Under the pieces are notes generated by a model. That model saw only the letters and a list, made by a program, of their open reading frames with translations, was not told the origin of the DNA and did not search any database. The translations under genes were made by a program, and so were the position numbers. A DNA stretch of 64,000 bases, from the NCBI RefSeq assembly GCF_027943725.1, contig NZ_AP025696.1:907501-971500 (forward strand), given 5' to 3'. Shown here one piece after another: positions 44,094-54,338 of the stretch. The number at the start of each line of letters is the position of its first letter. Position 1 is the stretch's first letter. The stretch comes from Nitrosophilus kaiyonis (lineage in GTDB: Bacteria; Campylobacterota; Campylobacteria; Campylobacterales; Nitratiruptoraceae).

Positions 44094-46547
44094 ATGCAAT
44101 ACAATCCAAAAGAGATTGAGAAAAAGTGGCAAAAATTTTGGATAGAAAATAGATATAGTGAACCTGAAGAAGATTATAATAAAGATAAAAGATATATTTT
44201 AAGTATGTTTCCATATCCAAGTGGAAGAATCCATATGGGACATGTAAGAAATTATGCAATTGGTGATGCGATAGCAAGATATTATAGAAAAATGGATAAA
44301 AATGTTTTGCATCCAATAGGATGGGATGCTTTTGGTATGCCTGCTGAAAATGCTGCAATTAAGATGGGAGTTCATCCAAAAAAATGGACATATGAAAATA
44401 TTGATTATATGAGAGGCGAGCTTGATTCATTAGGTCTTAGTTTTTCTAAAAATAGAGAATTTGCTACATGTGATGAGCTTTATACAAAATGGGAGCAAAA
44501 TTTTATCATTGATATGTGGGAAAAGGGACTTTTATATAAAAAGGCTGCGATGGTTAACTGGTGCCCACATGATAAAACGGTACTTGCAAATGAGCAGGTT
44601 ATTGAGGGAAAATGCTGGAGATGTGATACAGAAGTTGTTCAAAAAGAGATGGATCAATATTTTTTAAAAATTACAGATTATGCTGGGGAGCTTTTGGATG
44701 ATCTAAAAAAGCTTGAAGGTAAATGGCCAAGTCAAGTAATTGCAATGCAAAGAAACTGGATTGGCAGAAGTGAAGGGTTAGAATTTGATTTTTATTTTGA
44801 TGAACAAAGTAAAAATATATTAAATAATCATTTTGAAAAATTTAAAGTTTTTACTACAAGACCTGATACAATTTATGGCGTATCTTATACTGCTTTAGCA
44901 CCAGAGCATGAAATAGTAAAATATTTAATAGAGAACAATCTTTTACCAAAAGAGGATATTCAAAAAATTAAAAAGATGCAAAATACTCCTCCAAGAGAGA
45001 GAGCTCAAGCTGAAAAAGAAGGTATTTTTTTAAATCTATATGTAATTCATCCATTAACAAAAGAAAAGGTACCTGTTTGGGTGGCAAATTTTGTTTTAAC
45101 TGAATATGGAAGCGGTGCAGTTATGGCAGTGCCTGCACATGATGAGAGAGATTTTGAGTTTGCAAAAAAATATAATCTGCCTATAAAATATGTAATAAAA
45201 CCAAAAAATGGTGAAATTGACAAAACAAAAGCTTATACTGAAAGTGGCATTTTATTTGATAGTGGAGAGTTTAGCTCACTTGACTCTGAAACTGCAAAAA
45301 AGAAAATAATAGAGTATTTTGAGAAAAATGGACTTGGAAGAAAAACTATAAATTTTAAACTAAAAGATTGGCTTGTTAGCCGCCAAAGATATTGGGGAAC
45401 CCCGATTCCTTTAGTAAAATGTCCAAAATGTGGAATAGTTCCTGAAAAAAAAGAAAATCTACCTATAACTTTACCAGAAGATGTAAAGATTACAGGTGAA
45501 GGAAATCCTTTAGAGCTTCATCCAACATGGAAATATACAAAATGTCCAAAATGTGGCAGTGATGCTATAAGAGAGACTGATACTCTTGATACATTTGTAG
45601 AATCAAGCTGGTATTTTTTAAGATATACTACACCAAGAAAATATTGGGAAGATTATCCTTTTAGAAAAGAAGATGTTGATTATTGGATGAGTGTTGATCA
45701 ATATATTGGCGGTATTGAGCATGCAATATTGCACCTATTATATTCAAGATTTTTTACAAAAGTTTTGAGAGATTTGGGATATATAAAAATTGATGAGCCT
45801 TTTGAGAGACTTTTAACTCAGGGTATGGTTTTAAAAGATGGTGCGAAAATGAGTAAATCAAAAGGAAATGTAGTGGATCCTGATGAGATTATAGAAAAGT
45901 TTGGAGCTGATACTGCAAGACTTTTTATCCTTTTTGCTGCTCCTCCTTCAAAAGAGCTTGAATGGAATGATAGTGCGGTTGAAGGTGCTTATAGATTTAT
46001 AAAAAGATTTTATGATAAAAGCCAAAATGTAAAGAAAGCTTCAAATATTGCTAAAATTGATCATAAATCTTTAAAAAAAGAGGAGAAATTAGCAAGAAAA
46101 AAGGTGTATGAAGCTCTAAAAAAATCTTATGAGGTATATGAAAGAAGCTTTAGTTTCAATACATTAATTGCAGCTTCAATGGAAGCAATGAATGCTTTAA
46201 ATGATCAAAAAAATGAAGATGTTTGGTGTGAAGGATATTGGATACTCACAAATATATTAGAGCCAATTATTCCTCATGTATGCTGGGAGATTGCAGATAG
46301 ACTTTTTGATAGAAAAAATTTTAAAAAAATTGATATTTTAGAAGAGGTTTTTGAAGAAGAGAGCATTACTTTAGCCGTTACTATAAATGGAAAAAGAAGA
46401 TGTGAAATTGAAGTTGCTAAAGATGCAAGCAAAGAAGAGATTTTAAAAGTTGCAAAAGAGGCAGCTAAAAAATGGATAGAAAATAAAGAGATTATAAAAG
46501 AGATAGTTGTGCCAAATAGACTTGTTAATTTAGTTGTGAAAGGGTGA
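44094..46547 (+). CDS. leuS: leucyl-tRNA synthetase
   Basis: Class I synthetase, 817 residues. HIGH motif as [17 protein letters not shown], editing domain with [12 protein letters not shown], zinc-like cysteine pairs ([16 protein letters not shown]), KMSKS as [14 protein letters not shown] and the C-terminal anticodon domain. Ribosome site AAGGGAG. It overlaps lptE by 4 bp, the conserved order. Confidence 0.97.
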   Translation: MQYNPKEIEKKWQKFWIENRYSEPEEDYNKDKRYILSMFPYPSGRIHMGHVRNYAIGDAIARYYRKMDKNVLHPIGWDAFGMPAENAAIKMGVHPKKWTYENIDYMRGELDSLGLSFSKNREFATCDELYTKWEQNFIIDMWEKGLLYKKAAMVNWCPHDKTVLANEQVIEGKCWRCDTEVVQKEMDQYFLKITDYAGELLDDLKKLEGKWPSQVIAMQRNWIGRSEGLEFDFYFDEQSKNILNNHFEKFKVFTTRPDTIYGVSYTALAPEHEIVKYLIENNLLPKEDIQKIKKMQNTPPRERAQAEKEGIFLNLYVIHPLTKEKVPVWVANFVLTEYGSGAVMAVPAHDERDFEFAKKYNLPIKYVIKPKNGEIDKTKAYTESGILFDSGEFSSLDSETAKKKIIEYFEKNGLGRKTINFKLKDWLVSRQRYWGTPIPLVKCPKCGIVPEKKENLPITLPEDVKITGEGNPLELHPTWKYTKCPKCGSDAIRETDTLDTFVESSWYFLRYTTPRKYWEDYPFRKEDVDYWMSVDQYIGGIEHAILHLLYSRFFTKVLRDLGYIKIDEPFERLLTQGMVLKDGAKMSKSKGNVVDPDEIIEKFGADTARLFILFAAPPSKELEWNDSAVEGAYRFIKRFYDKSQNVKKASNIAKIDHKSLKKEEKLARKKVYEALKKSYEVYERSFSFNTLIAASMEAMNALNDQKNEDVWCEGYWILTNILEPIIPHVCWEIADRLFDRKNFKKIDILEEVFEEESITLAVTINGKRRCEIEVAKDASKEEILKVAKEAAKKWIENKEIIKEIVVPNRLVNLVVKG

Positions 46548-47071
46548 AAGAGATGTTTAAAAAATTTCTCCCTTTCTTTTTTTTAATATTAACTATTTTA
46601 ATGTTAAGTGGATGTGGATATAAACCAACATCTATTTATGCGAAAAAGGTTTTAGGACAAAAAATTTATACTGATGTAAAGGTATATTTAAGAGACCCAG
46701 AAAATGCTGTTTTAATAAAAGATGCAATAAATGAAGCAGTTATTAGTAGATTTAAAGGTTCATTAGCCCCAAAAAGATATGCTGATAGCGAAATCTATAT
46801 AAGTTTAAAAAGTGTTAGCTTTACACCTTTGCAGTATGATAAAAATGGCTATGTTATCTATTATAGAGCAGTTACCACTTTAAATATTGTTTACAAAAAT
46901 AAAAAAGAGAGCAGGTCCATTGATGTAAGTGGAAATTATGATTTTCCTATTGAGCCAAACAGCGTAATCTCTGATACAAAAAGATTTGAAGCTATAAGAG
47001 AGAGCTCAAAAAAAGCGCTTGATAAATTTATCTCCCAAATATCTATCATAGGATTAAGGAATAGAAGCTGA
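46544..47071 (+). CDS. lptE: LPS-assembly lipoprotein LptE-like
   Basis: Outer-membrane lipoprotein expected to plug LptD for LPS export. 175 residues with signal peptide and lipobox [10 protein letters not shown], then an alpha/beta body ([26 protein letters not shown]). Sequence similarity in this family is low; the call leans on position between leuS and folC. The start is GTG 46544 or ATG 46553. The stop codon overlaps the folC CTG start. Confidence 0.8.
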   Translation: MKEMFKKFLPFFFLILTILMLSGCGYKPTSIYAKKVLGQKIYTDVKVYLRDPENAVLIKDAINEAVISRFKGSLAPKRYADSEIYISLKSVSFTPLQYDKNGYVIYYRAVTTLNIVYKNKKESRSIDVSGNYDFPIEPNSVISDTKRFEAIRESSKKALDKFISQISIIGLRNRS

Positions 47072-48231
47072 ATTTTAAAGAGTTTTTAAATTCCAAGCCT
47101 CTTTATTATAAAAATATCGATTTTACAAGAATGCCAAAGGCATATAAGGCTATAAAAGATAATCTTAAACTACCAAAAATTATACATATTATTGGAACAA
47201 ATGGCAAAGGAAGTACTGGAAGATTTCTTGCTTATATACTTTTTAAATCTGGCAAATCTGTAGGTCATTATACATCTCCTCATATTTTAAAATTTAATGA
47301 AAGAGTATGGATAAATGGAAAAGATATTGATGATGAAAGTTTAGAAAAGGCTCATCAAAAGCTTCTTAAAATTTTGCCAAAAAAGTTTCAAAAGAGTCTT
47401 AGCTATTTTGAATATACAACTCTTTTAGCAATGGTTGCTTTTGAAAATGTTGAGTATGCTATTTTAGAAGCGGGACTTGGTGGAGAGTTTGATGCAACAA
47501 ATGTTTTTGATAAAGAGCTTAGCTTAATAACATTAATTGATTTTGACCATCAGTCATTTTTGGGAGAAAATATAAAAGATATTGCCTCAACAAAAATAAG
47601 AAGTATCCAAAAAGAGGCAATTTTGGGATATCAAAAATATGATGAAGTAAAAGAGGTTGCTAAAAAAATAGCAGAGAATAAAAATGCAAAATTGTATGAG
47701 ATAGAAGAGATATTGACGAGTGACGAGATTTTTGCTATAAAGCGCTTTGTAAAAGAAAAAGGTTTGCCTTCATTTTTTGTAGATAACTTTTCTTTAGCTG
47801 CTACTGGGGCTAAAAAGCTCTCTATTGAGCTTGATTTGCAAAAAGTAAAAGATATTAAGATTTTTGGGCGGATGCAAAAAATAGCTAAAAATATAACTAT
47901 TGATGTTGGACATAACAAGGCAGCGGCAAAAGCAATAGAAAAAGAGTTAAAAGAGAAAGTGGTTTTAGTCTATAATAGTTATGAAGACAAAGATTATGAA
48001 GAGATTTTAAAAATATTAAAACCAAAAATAAAAAAAGTCGAAATCATTGATATCAAAGATGATAGGATTGTAAAAAAAGAGATTTTAATAGATGCTTTGA
48101 AAAAGTTAAATATTAAATATCAAGATTTTAAAAATATTAAAAAAGATGAAAACTACTTAATTTTTGGCTCATTTAAAGTAATCGAAACATTTCTAAAACT
48201 TCGAAGTCGGACTTCGAACAAAAAGGAGTAA
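47068..48231 (+). CDS. folC: folylpolyglutamate/dihydrofolate synthase, probable CTG start
   Basis: Adds glutamate to folates. HIIGTNGKGSTGRFLAYIL (P-loop), GHYTSPHILKFNERVWING, AILEAGLGGEFDATNV, DHQSFLG and ITIDVGHN are diagnostic. The first ATG (47131) is too late: the upstream codons read [20 protein letters not shown], the family N-terminus. The only initiation codon that includes them is CTG 47068, with AAGGA 7 nt ahead, and a stop lies directly upstream in frame. The 3' end contains a family C palindrome (LRSRTSNKKE). Confidence 0.88.
   Translation: MNFKEFLNSKPLYYKNIDFTRMPKAYKAIKDNLKLPKIIHIIGTNGKGSTGRFLAYILFKSGKSVGHYTSPHILKFNERVWINGKDIDDESLEKAHQKLLKILPKKFQKSLSYFEYTTLLAMVAFENVEYAILEAGLGGEFDATNVFDKELSLITLIDFDHQSFLGENIKDIASTKIRSIQKEAILGYQKYDEVKEVAKKIAENKNAKLYEIEEILTSDEIFAIKRFVKEKGLPSFFVDNFSLAATGAKKLSIELDLQKVKDIKIFGRMQKIAKNITIDVGHNKAAAKAIEKELKEKVVLVYNSYEDKDYEEILKILKPKIKKVEIIDIKDDRIVKKEILIDALKKLNIKYQDFKNIKKDENYLIFGSFKVIETFLKLRSRTSNKKE
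48199..48225. repeat. family C palindrome, copy 1 (3' end of folC)
   Basis: TTCGAAGTCGGACTTCGAA (48200-48218) is a 19-bp palindrome with one central base; the identity with copy 2 extends over 27 bp including a trailing CAAAAA. It lies directly before the mfd ribosome site. Confidence 0.9.
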
Positions 48232-51213
48232 GTGCTGCAAGCAAAAGTTTTTGAATTTTTAAAAAAAAGCATACCTAATATTTTAGTTGTAAAAGATGAG
48301 GAAGAGGCAAAAAAAGTTAGCGATGTTGCTACATATTTAGATATAAATCATATAGTTTTACCAGATTTTAGAGCAAGATTTGGTGATGATTTAAGAAGTT
48401 TTAAAGATGAGCTTGAAAACCTTCTTTCATCATTACAAAAATATTTTACTTCGAAGTCGGACTTCGAACAAAAAACTCTTTTGATTTCTCCTTATCAGAC
48501 ATTATCAAACTATATGCCAAGCAAAAAATATTTTGATAAATTTAAAATAGAGTTTGGGGAGAGTATTGATTTAAATAGATTAAAAGAGAAACTCTTATAC
48601 TGGGGATATGAGTTTGTTGATATTGTTGAGACAAAGGGAGAAGTGAGCTTTAGAGGAGATATCATTGATATCTATCCAAAGGATAGCAAACCTATAAGAA
48701 TTAGTCTTTTTGATGAAGAGGTAGAAAGTATTAGATATTTTGATGAGGTAACCCAAAAAAGCCAAAAAGATGAACTTGAAGAGATTATTATAACCCCAGC
48801 CCTTTTTGCTCTTGAAAAAAAAGATTATGAAGAGCTTTCAAAAAAAGTTTTAGAATTTAATAGTGATGCTTTTGAGAAAGATATTTTCTCTTTAGGTTTT
48901 TGGGTATTAGAAGAAAAAATTAATCTACTTGAAAATAAAAAAGCCTATTTTGTAAATGATATAAAAGATGATATTGAGGCTTTATATAGTGAAGATTTTG
49001 AGTTTGTTCCAAGAGAAAGTTTTGATATTGATATTTTGCCTGAAAACAGAGAGTATAAAGATATTGAAGTTATTGATATAAATGCCCTATTAAAAACAAG
49101 AGAGAATAAAAAAAGAGTAATATTAGCAAAAAATGAGACTGCTGTTAGAAGAAGTGAGATAAAAGATTTTAACAATTTAGAATTTATTTATAAAGATATC
49201 ATTTTAAATATTGAAAGTGACAGTGAGCTTATTGTCTCACTAAACAAAAAAGCAAAATTTAAAAAGATTAAAAAATCTAAAATTATTTTAGATGAATTAA
49301 AAGTAGGTGATTATGTTGTTCACGAAAATCATGGTATTGGGATTTTTAGTGGGATTGAGCCGATAACAGTTCTTGGGGCAACAAAAGATTTTGTTGTTTT
49401 AAAGTACCAAGGAGATGATAAGCTTCTAGTTCCTGTTGAAAATATAGATTTAATTGATAGATATATTGCAGATAGTGGTAGTTTACCTGTAGTTGATAAG
49501 CTTGGAAGTAGCTCTTTTAGTAGACTTAAAAAAAGAGTAAAAGAAAAACTTTTTGAAATTGCAAATCAGATAGTAAAAACAGCCGCACAAAGAGAGCTTT
49601 TAAAAAGCGCTATTTGTGATATTACAAATCCAGAAATTAAACTTTTTCAAAAAGATGCAGGATTTGATTATACACCAGATCAAATAAAAGCTATTGAAGA
49701 TATATTTAATGATATCTCAAGTGGTAAAGTAATGGATAGGCTATTAAGCGGTGATGTTGGATTTGGTAAAACTGAAGTTGCAATGAATGCAATTTTTGCA
49801 GTTGTAAAAAGTGGCTATCAAGCAGCCTTCATTGCTCCAACTACACTTCTATCAAATCAGCATTATAATACATTAAAAAATAGGTTTGAAAAATTTAATA
49901 TTAAAGTAGCAAGACTTGATAGATTTGTAAGCTCTAAAGAGAAAAAAGAGGTTTTAAATAGACTAAAAGAGGGTGATATAGATGTAATTGTAGGAACACA
50001 TGCAATATTTGGTGCTAATTTTAAAAATTTAGCCCTTGTTATTATAGATGAAGAGCATAAGTTTGGGGTAAAACAGAAAGAAAAATTAAAAGAGTTAACA
50101 AAAAATGTTCATCTATTAAGTATGAGTGCTACTCCAATTCCAAGAAGTTTGAATATAGCTTTGAGTAGATTAAAAGATTTAAGTGTTTTACAAACCCCAC
50201 CTGTAGAGAAAAAAGAGGTTAGAACATATGTTAAAGAGTATAATGAAAAGCTAATAAAAGAGATAATTTTAAGAGAGTTAAGAAGAAGAGGGCAGATTTT
50301 TTATGTTTTTAACTCAATTGCAAATATGGAAAATAAAAAAGATGAGATTTTAAAAATATTGCCAAATCTAAAGATTTTAACACTCCACTCAAAAGTGAGT
50401 GCAACTGTTACAGAAAAGGAGCTTTTAAAATTTTATATGGGTGAGTATGATATGCTTTTGTCAACTTCCATAGTAGAATCTGGGCTTCATATGACAAATG
50501 TAAATACAATCATTGTTGATGGTGCAGATAGATTTGGTATGGCAGATTTGCACCAATTAAGAGGAAGAGTTGGAAGAGGAAAAAGAGAGGGGTATTGCTA
50601 TTTTTTGGTTGAAAGCAAAGAGAAGATAACCCCTGGAGCTAAAAAAAGATTGATTGCTTTAGAGACAAACTCATTTTTAGGAAGTGGCCAAGTTTTAGCA
50701 ATGCATGATTTAGAGATAAGAGGTGGAGGAAATATTATAGGAGCACAGCAAAGCGGCCATATAAAAAATATTGGATACTCTTTATATTTGAAAATGTTAG
50801 AAGATGCGATAAATGCTTTAACAATAGGAAAAATTGAAGAAAAACCAAAAGTTGAAATTAAACTTGCAGTAAATGCTTACCTTACAAAAGATTTGATAAA
50901 TGAAGATAGATTAAGACTTGATTTATATAGAAGACTTGGTCAGTGCGAGAGTGTTGATGAAGTATATGATATAGAAGAGGAGATAGTTGATAGATTTGGA
51001 AAACTTGATACGATTTCAAAACAGTTTATAGATATCGTTATTATTAAAATATTGGCTTTAAAAAAGGATATAAAATCAATATCAAATTACAATGAAAATA
51101 TAACATTTGAATATAGTAATGGCAAAAAAGATTTTTTCAAAGCAAGAAGCAAAGATGATGATGATATTATAAACACAGTCTTATCAAAACTTCGAAGTGA
51201 CTCAAAATTATAA
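48232..51213 (+). CDS. mfd: transcription-repair coupling factor
   Basis: Removes RNA polymerase stalled at lesions and recruits UvrA. 993 residues, short as in other members of this phylum: UvrB-like N-terminal domain, RNAP-interacting domain (GDYVVHENHGIGIFSGIE), helicase domain (LLSGDVGFGKTEVAM, LVIIDEEHKFGVKQKE, SMSATPIPRSLNIA), GADRFGMADLHQLRGRVGR and a C-terminal D7 domain. GTG 48232 directly follows the folC stop with AAAAGGAG ahead. A family C palindrome is read in frame at about residues 73-80. Confidence 0.95.
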   Translation: MLQAKVFEFLKKSIPNILVVKDEEEAKKVSDVATYLDINHIVLPDFRARFGDDLRSFKDELENLLSSLQKYFTSKSDFEQKTLLISPYQTLSNYMPSKKYFDKFKIEFGESIDLNRLKEKLLYWGYEFVDIVETKGEVSFRGDIIDIYPKDSKPIRISLFDEEVESIRYFDEVTQKSQKDELEEIIITPALFALEKKDYEELSKKVLEFNSDAFEKDIFSLGFWVLEEKINLLENKKAYFVNDIKDDIEALYSEDFEFVPRESFDIDILPENREYKDIEVIDINALLKTRENKKRVILAKNETAVRRSEIKDFNNLEFIYKDIILNIESDSELIVSLNKKAKFKKIKKSKIILDELKVGDYVVHENHGIGIFSGIEPITVLGATKDFVVLKYQGDDKLLVPVENIDLIDRYIADSGSLPVVDKLGSSSFSRLKKRVKEKLFEIANQIVKTAAQRELLKSAICDITNPEIKLFQKDAGFDYTPDQIKAIEDIFNDISSGKVMDRLLSGDVGFGKTEVAMNAIFAVVKSGYQAAFIAPTTLLSNQHYNTLKNRFEKFNIKVARLDRFVSSKEKKEVLNRLKEGDIDVIVGTHAIFGANFKNLALVIIDEEHKFGVKQKEKLKELTKNVHLLSMSATPIPRSLNIALSRLKDLSVLQTPPVEKKEVRTYVKEYNEKLIKEIILRELRRRGQIFYVFNSIANMENKKDEILKILPNLKILTLHSKVSATVTEKELLKFYMGEYDMLLSTSIVESGLHMTNVNTIIVDGADRFGMADLHQLRGRVGRGKREGYCYFLVESKEKITPGAKKRLIALETNSFLGSGQVLAMHDLEIRGGGNIIGAQQSGHIKNIGYSLYLKMLEDAINALTIGKIEEKPKVEIKLAVNAYLTKDLINEDRLRLDLYRRLGQCESVDEVYDIEEEIVDRFGKLDTISKQFIDIVIIKILALKKDIKSISNYNENITFEYSNGKKDFFKARSKDDDDIINTVLSKLRSDSKL
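48449..48475. repeat. family C palindrome, copy 2 (inside mfd)
   Basis: Same 27-bp sequence as copy 1, exactly 250 bp downstream, translated as TSKSDFEQK within mfd without breaking the frame. Confidence 0.9.
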
Positions 51214-51222
51214 AGGGAAGTT

Positions 51223-52035
51223 ATGAAAATAGGTTTTATTGGCGATATTGTTGGAAAACCTGGTAGAAAGATGGTAATAAAGCATTTAAAAGAGATAAAA
51301 GAGAAAGAAAAACTTGACTTTATCATTGCAAATTATGAAAATGCAAGCCATGGATTTGGTATAACAGAAAAAAATGCAAAAGAGCTTTTTAGATTAGGCA
51401 TAGATATTATGACAGGTGGAAATCATACTTGGGATAAAAAAGAAATCTTTGCACTTTTAGAGTCTATGCCTCTTTTAAGACCTATAAACTATCCCAAAGG
51501 GGTGCCTGGAAAAGGATTAGAAATTGTAGAAATTGATGGTGAAAAACTTGCTATTATCAATCTAATGGGGCATTTTACAATGCCAATGGTTGATAATCCT
51601 TTTATAAAGATAAAAAATGTTGTAGAAGATTTAAAAAATAATAGAATCAAAAATATTTTTATAGATATGCATGCAGAAGCTACAAGTGAAAAAAGAGCTC
51701 TTTTAATGATGTTAAAAGGAGAAGTTAGCGCAATTGCAGGGACACATACACATATAGGAACAGATGATTTGCAAATTTTTGATGGGGTTGGTTATGTAAC
51801 TGATGTGGGCCTAACTGGATGTAGAGATAATGTAATTGGAATGAAAGAGGATGTTCCCATAAAAAAGTTTTTAACAGGACTTCCTGGAAGATATGATATT
51901 CCTGATAAATGTAAAAAAATACTTCAAATGGTTGTTTTTGATATAAATGAAGGAAAATGCAATGATGCATATAAGATAAAAGCATATGATGAAGAGGAGT
52001 ATTTTATCTCTCAAAAAGCTTTTATTGAAAAATAG
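51223..52035 (+). CDS. YmdB-family metallophosphoesterase
   Basis: 270 residues of the YmdB/TIGR00282 family, 2',3'-cyclic phosphodiesterases that influence RNA turnover in Bacillus. Metal ligands: IGFIGDIVGKPGRK, ANYENASHGFGI, TGGNHTWDKKEIF, DMHAEATSEK and AGTHTHIGTDD. Ribosome site AAGGGAAG. It lies between mfd and the glycosylase gene. Confidence 0.92.
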   Translation: MKIGFIGDIVGKPGRKMVIKHLKEIKEKEKLDFIIANYENASHGFGITEKNAKELFRLGIDIMTGGNHTWDKKEIFALLESMPLLRPINYPKGVPGKGLEIVEIDGEKLAIINLMGHFTMPMVDNPFIKIKNVVEDLKNNRIKNIFIDMHAEATSEKRALLMMLKGEVSAIAGTHTHIGTDDLQIFDGVGYVTDVGLTGCRDNVIGMKEDVPIKKFLTGLPGRYDIPDKCKKILQMVVFDINEGKCNDAYKIKAYDEEEYFISQKAFIEK

Positions 52036-52038
52036 TTT

Positions 52039-52060
52039 GTTCGAGGTCGGACTTCGAAGT
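52039..52060. repeat. family C palindrome, copy 3 (before magIII)
   Basis: TTCGAGGTCGGACTTCGAA (52040-52058), one base different and in the opposite orientation, with GTTTG on its left matching the CAAAAA side of the other copies. It lies directly before the GGAGG ribosome site. Confidence 0.85.
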
Positions 52061-52071
52061 TGGAGGGGGAG

Positions 52072-52752
52072 ATGTTATTAAATAGTTTTGAGTTGTTAAA
52101 AAGGCTTAAAAGTTTAGGTTATATTAAAGATGAAAGAGATCCATTTTGGTGGCCAAATAGTGGGAGTTTTGAAGTTGTAATAGGTGCGATTCTTACTCAA
52201 AATACAAAATGGGAAAAAGTAGAGCTTGCTTTAAGCAATCTAAAAAAATATTTTGGAGATATTGAAGTTGAAAAAGTGGCTCAAATTGATCAAAAAATAT
52301 TAAGTGAGCTTATAAAGCCTGCTGGATTTTATAATACAAAAGCTTTTAGAATAAAAAAGATTTCACAAAATATCCTAAATGATTTTGAAAGTTTTGAAAA
52401 TTTTCAAAAAAAAGTTAGCAGATATTGGCTTTTAAATCAAAAAGGTATAGGAAAAGAGACGGCAGATAGTATATTAAATTATGCTTGTTATAAAGATTTT
52501 ATGGTAGTTGATAGCTATACTGCAAGGATTTTAAAAATTGCTGGATATGAGTTTGAAGATTATGATGAGTTGCAAGATTTTTTAACTGCTGGTATTTTTG
52601 AAAATCTGGATAAAATTTATGAGTTTTATAATAAAGAGATTGAATTAAATCAAATCTATGCAAGATTTCATGGGAAAATTGTAGATTTTTGCAAGGAGCA
52701 TTATAAAGGTAAAAACAGAGAGGAAAAAGTAAAAAAACTTCTTTTTATCTAA
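52072..52752 (+). CDS. magIII: endonuclease III-like 3-methyladenine DNA glycosylase (MagIII type)
   Basis: 226 residues of the helix-hairpin-helix glycosylase superfamily: GAILTQNTKWEKVELAL, LLNQKGIGKETADSIL (HhH) and NYACYKDFMVVDSYTARIL with the catalytic Asp. The endonuclease III [4Fe-4S] cysteines are lacking at the C-terminus, as in H. pylori MagIII, which excises 3-methyladenine. ATG 52072 has GGAGG 5 nt ahead. It converges on dnaX with a 4-bp overlap. Confidence 0.87.
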   Translation: MLLNSFELLKRLKSLGYIKDERDPFWWPNSGSFEVVIGAILTQNTKWEKVELALSNLKKYFGDIEVEKVAQIDQKILSELIKPAGFYNTKAFRIKKISQNILNDFESFENFQKKVSRYWLLNQKGIGKETADSILNYACYKDFMVVDSYTARILKIAGYEFEDYDELQDFLTAGIFENLDKIYEFYNKEIELNQIYARFHGKIVDFCKEHYKGKNREEKVKKLLFI

Positions 52753-54314
52753 ACTTTTGGCTTTACAATAACTCTTTTTGCATTAAATAGCTCTTTTGCT
52801 TTTTTCACCATTGGCTCATGCAAAATATCTTTCGTTTCCATCTCTTTTCCAGAAAGCCCTAAAGTGTTACTTATACAGCTATCTCCACCTTCAACTTTTT
52901 CTATCATTGAAGAGCAATCTTCGTTTGCATGAAGTTCAGCCTCTTTAATAGGATCAACTTTTTTGATTTTTGTATCAATTCCAAATATATCTTGAACGAA
53001 GTGTCTAATAATCCCATATGCGTTTTTAAGAGTCTTTTTGCACTCATCTTTTGGAGCACTCTCCCAAGTTAAAATATTGTTTTCAAAAGAGACAAATTTT
53101 ACATTTTCTTCAAAACATTTTCCAAGCTCATAATCTCTATCATAAATCTTTTGGATAAGTTTTTGAAAATTTTGCTTATAATCAATAGACTCTTTTTTTT
53201 CTGATTTTATCTCTTTTATCTCTGGTTTTATAGATGGTAATTCTTTTATCTCTTCTTTTTGAGATTCTACTTCATCTATTATTTCATCTATCTCTTTTAT
53301 TTTTAAAGCTTCAATCATTTTAAAAAGAGTGATTGTTAAAACAAAATCTTCATCTGCATTTATAAACAGAAGATTTTTAGCATCATTTAAAATTCTAAAA
53401 AATCTATCTAAAATCATTGTAGAAAATCTAATATCCTCTTCAAAAAGTCTCTCTTTTAGAAAAATAATCATCTCATCAATTACCATAGAGGCTTCATAAT
53501 CTCTTAGATTTTCTACTATATCTTTAATTTTTTCCTTTTTTTGCTCAAGAACAGCTTTGAAAATATCTTCAATAACTTTTGGATCAACAAGACCAAGCAT
53601 CTCTGTTACAGTTTGGGTATTGACAAAATTTTTTGAATATATTATTGCTTGATCTAATAGGGTCAATGTATCTCTTAAGCTTCCTGAGCCGCTTCTTGCT
53701 AAAATATGCAAAGCCTCCTCTTCATAGTCAACATTTTCAAGATTTAAAATATGAGCAAGATGAGAAACTATTGCTTTGTGTGCTATTTTTTTAAATCTAA
53801 AATGTTGCGTTCTGCTAAGAATAGTTGCTGGAAGTTTTAATGGATCAGTTGTTGCAAGGATAAATTTTACATATTCAGGTGGCTCTTCTAATGTTTTTAA
53901 AAGTGCGTTAAAAGCCTCTTTTGTTAGCATATGTACTTCATCGATGATGAATATTTTAAATCTTGCTTGAGCTGGCTTATATTTGGTCTGTTCTATTAAG
54001 TCTCTTATATCATCAATCTTTCTACTGCTTGCAGCATCCATCTCAATAATATCTATATGTCTATTTTCATTTGCAGCTTTGCAATTTTCACAAGTCTCGC
54101 AAGGCTTACTTGTTGGGCCTTTATCACATATTAGAGCTTTTGAGAAAATTCTTGCTGTACTTGTTTTCCCGCTTCCTCTAAGACCGCTAAAAAGATAAGC
54201 ATGAGATAGATGATTTTTATCCAAAGCAAGAGATAAAGTCTGAGCAATAGAGTCTTGACCAATTAAATCTTCAAATCTTTTTGGACGATATTTGAGAGCT
54301 AAAGTTTTTGACAC
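52749..54314 (-). CDS. dnaX: DNA polymerase III subunit gamma/tau
   Basis: Clamp-loader ATPase. 521 residues: KYRPKRFEDLIGQDSIAQTL, Walker A LFSGLRGSGKTSTARIFSK, the four zinc cysteines in CDKGPTSKPCETCENCKAA, Walker B IIDEVHMLTKEAFNALLKT, and SGSLRDTLTLLDQA. The C-terminal part is acidic then variable, presumably the tau region. No slippery A-run typical of programmed frameshifting was obvious. Confidence 0.95.
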   Translation of the reverse strand: MSKTLALKYRPKRFEDLIGQDSIAQTLSLALDKNHLSHAYLFSGLRGSGKTSTARIFSKALICDKGPTSKPCETCENCKAANENRHIDIIEMDAASSRKIDDIRDLIEQTKYKPAQARFKIFIIDEVHMLTKEAFNALLKTLEEPPEYVKFILATTDPLKLPATILSRTQHFRFKKIAHKAIVSHLAHILNLENVDYEEEALHILARSGSGSLRDTLTLLDQAIIYSKNFVNTQTVTEMLGLVDPKVIEDIFKAVLEQKKEKIKDIVENLRDYEASMVIDEMIIFLKERLFEEDIRFSTMILDRFFRILNDAKNLLFINADEDFVLTITLFKMIEALKIKEIDEIIDEVESQKEEIKELPSIKPEIKEIKSEKKESIDYKQNFQKLIQKIYDRDYELGKCFEENVKFVSFENNILTWESAPKDECKKTLKNAYGIIRHFVQDIFGIDTKIKKVDPIKEAELHANEDCSSMIEKVEGGDSCISNTLGLSGKEMETKDILHEPMVKKAKELFNAKRVIVKPKV

Positions 54315-54338
54315 TGCAATCCTTTGAGATTTTTTTTA

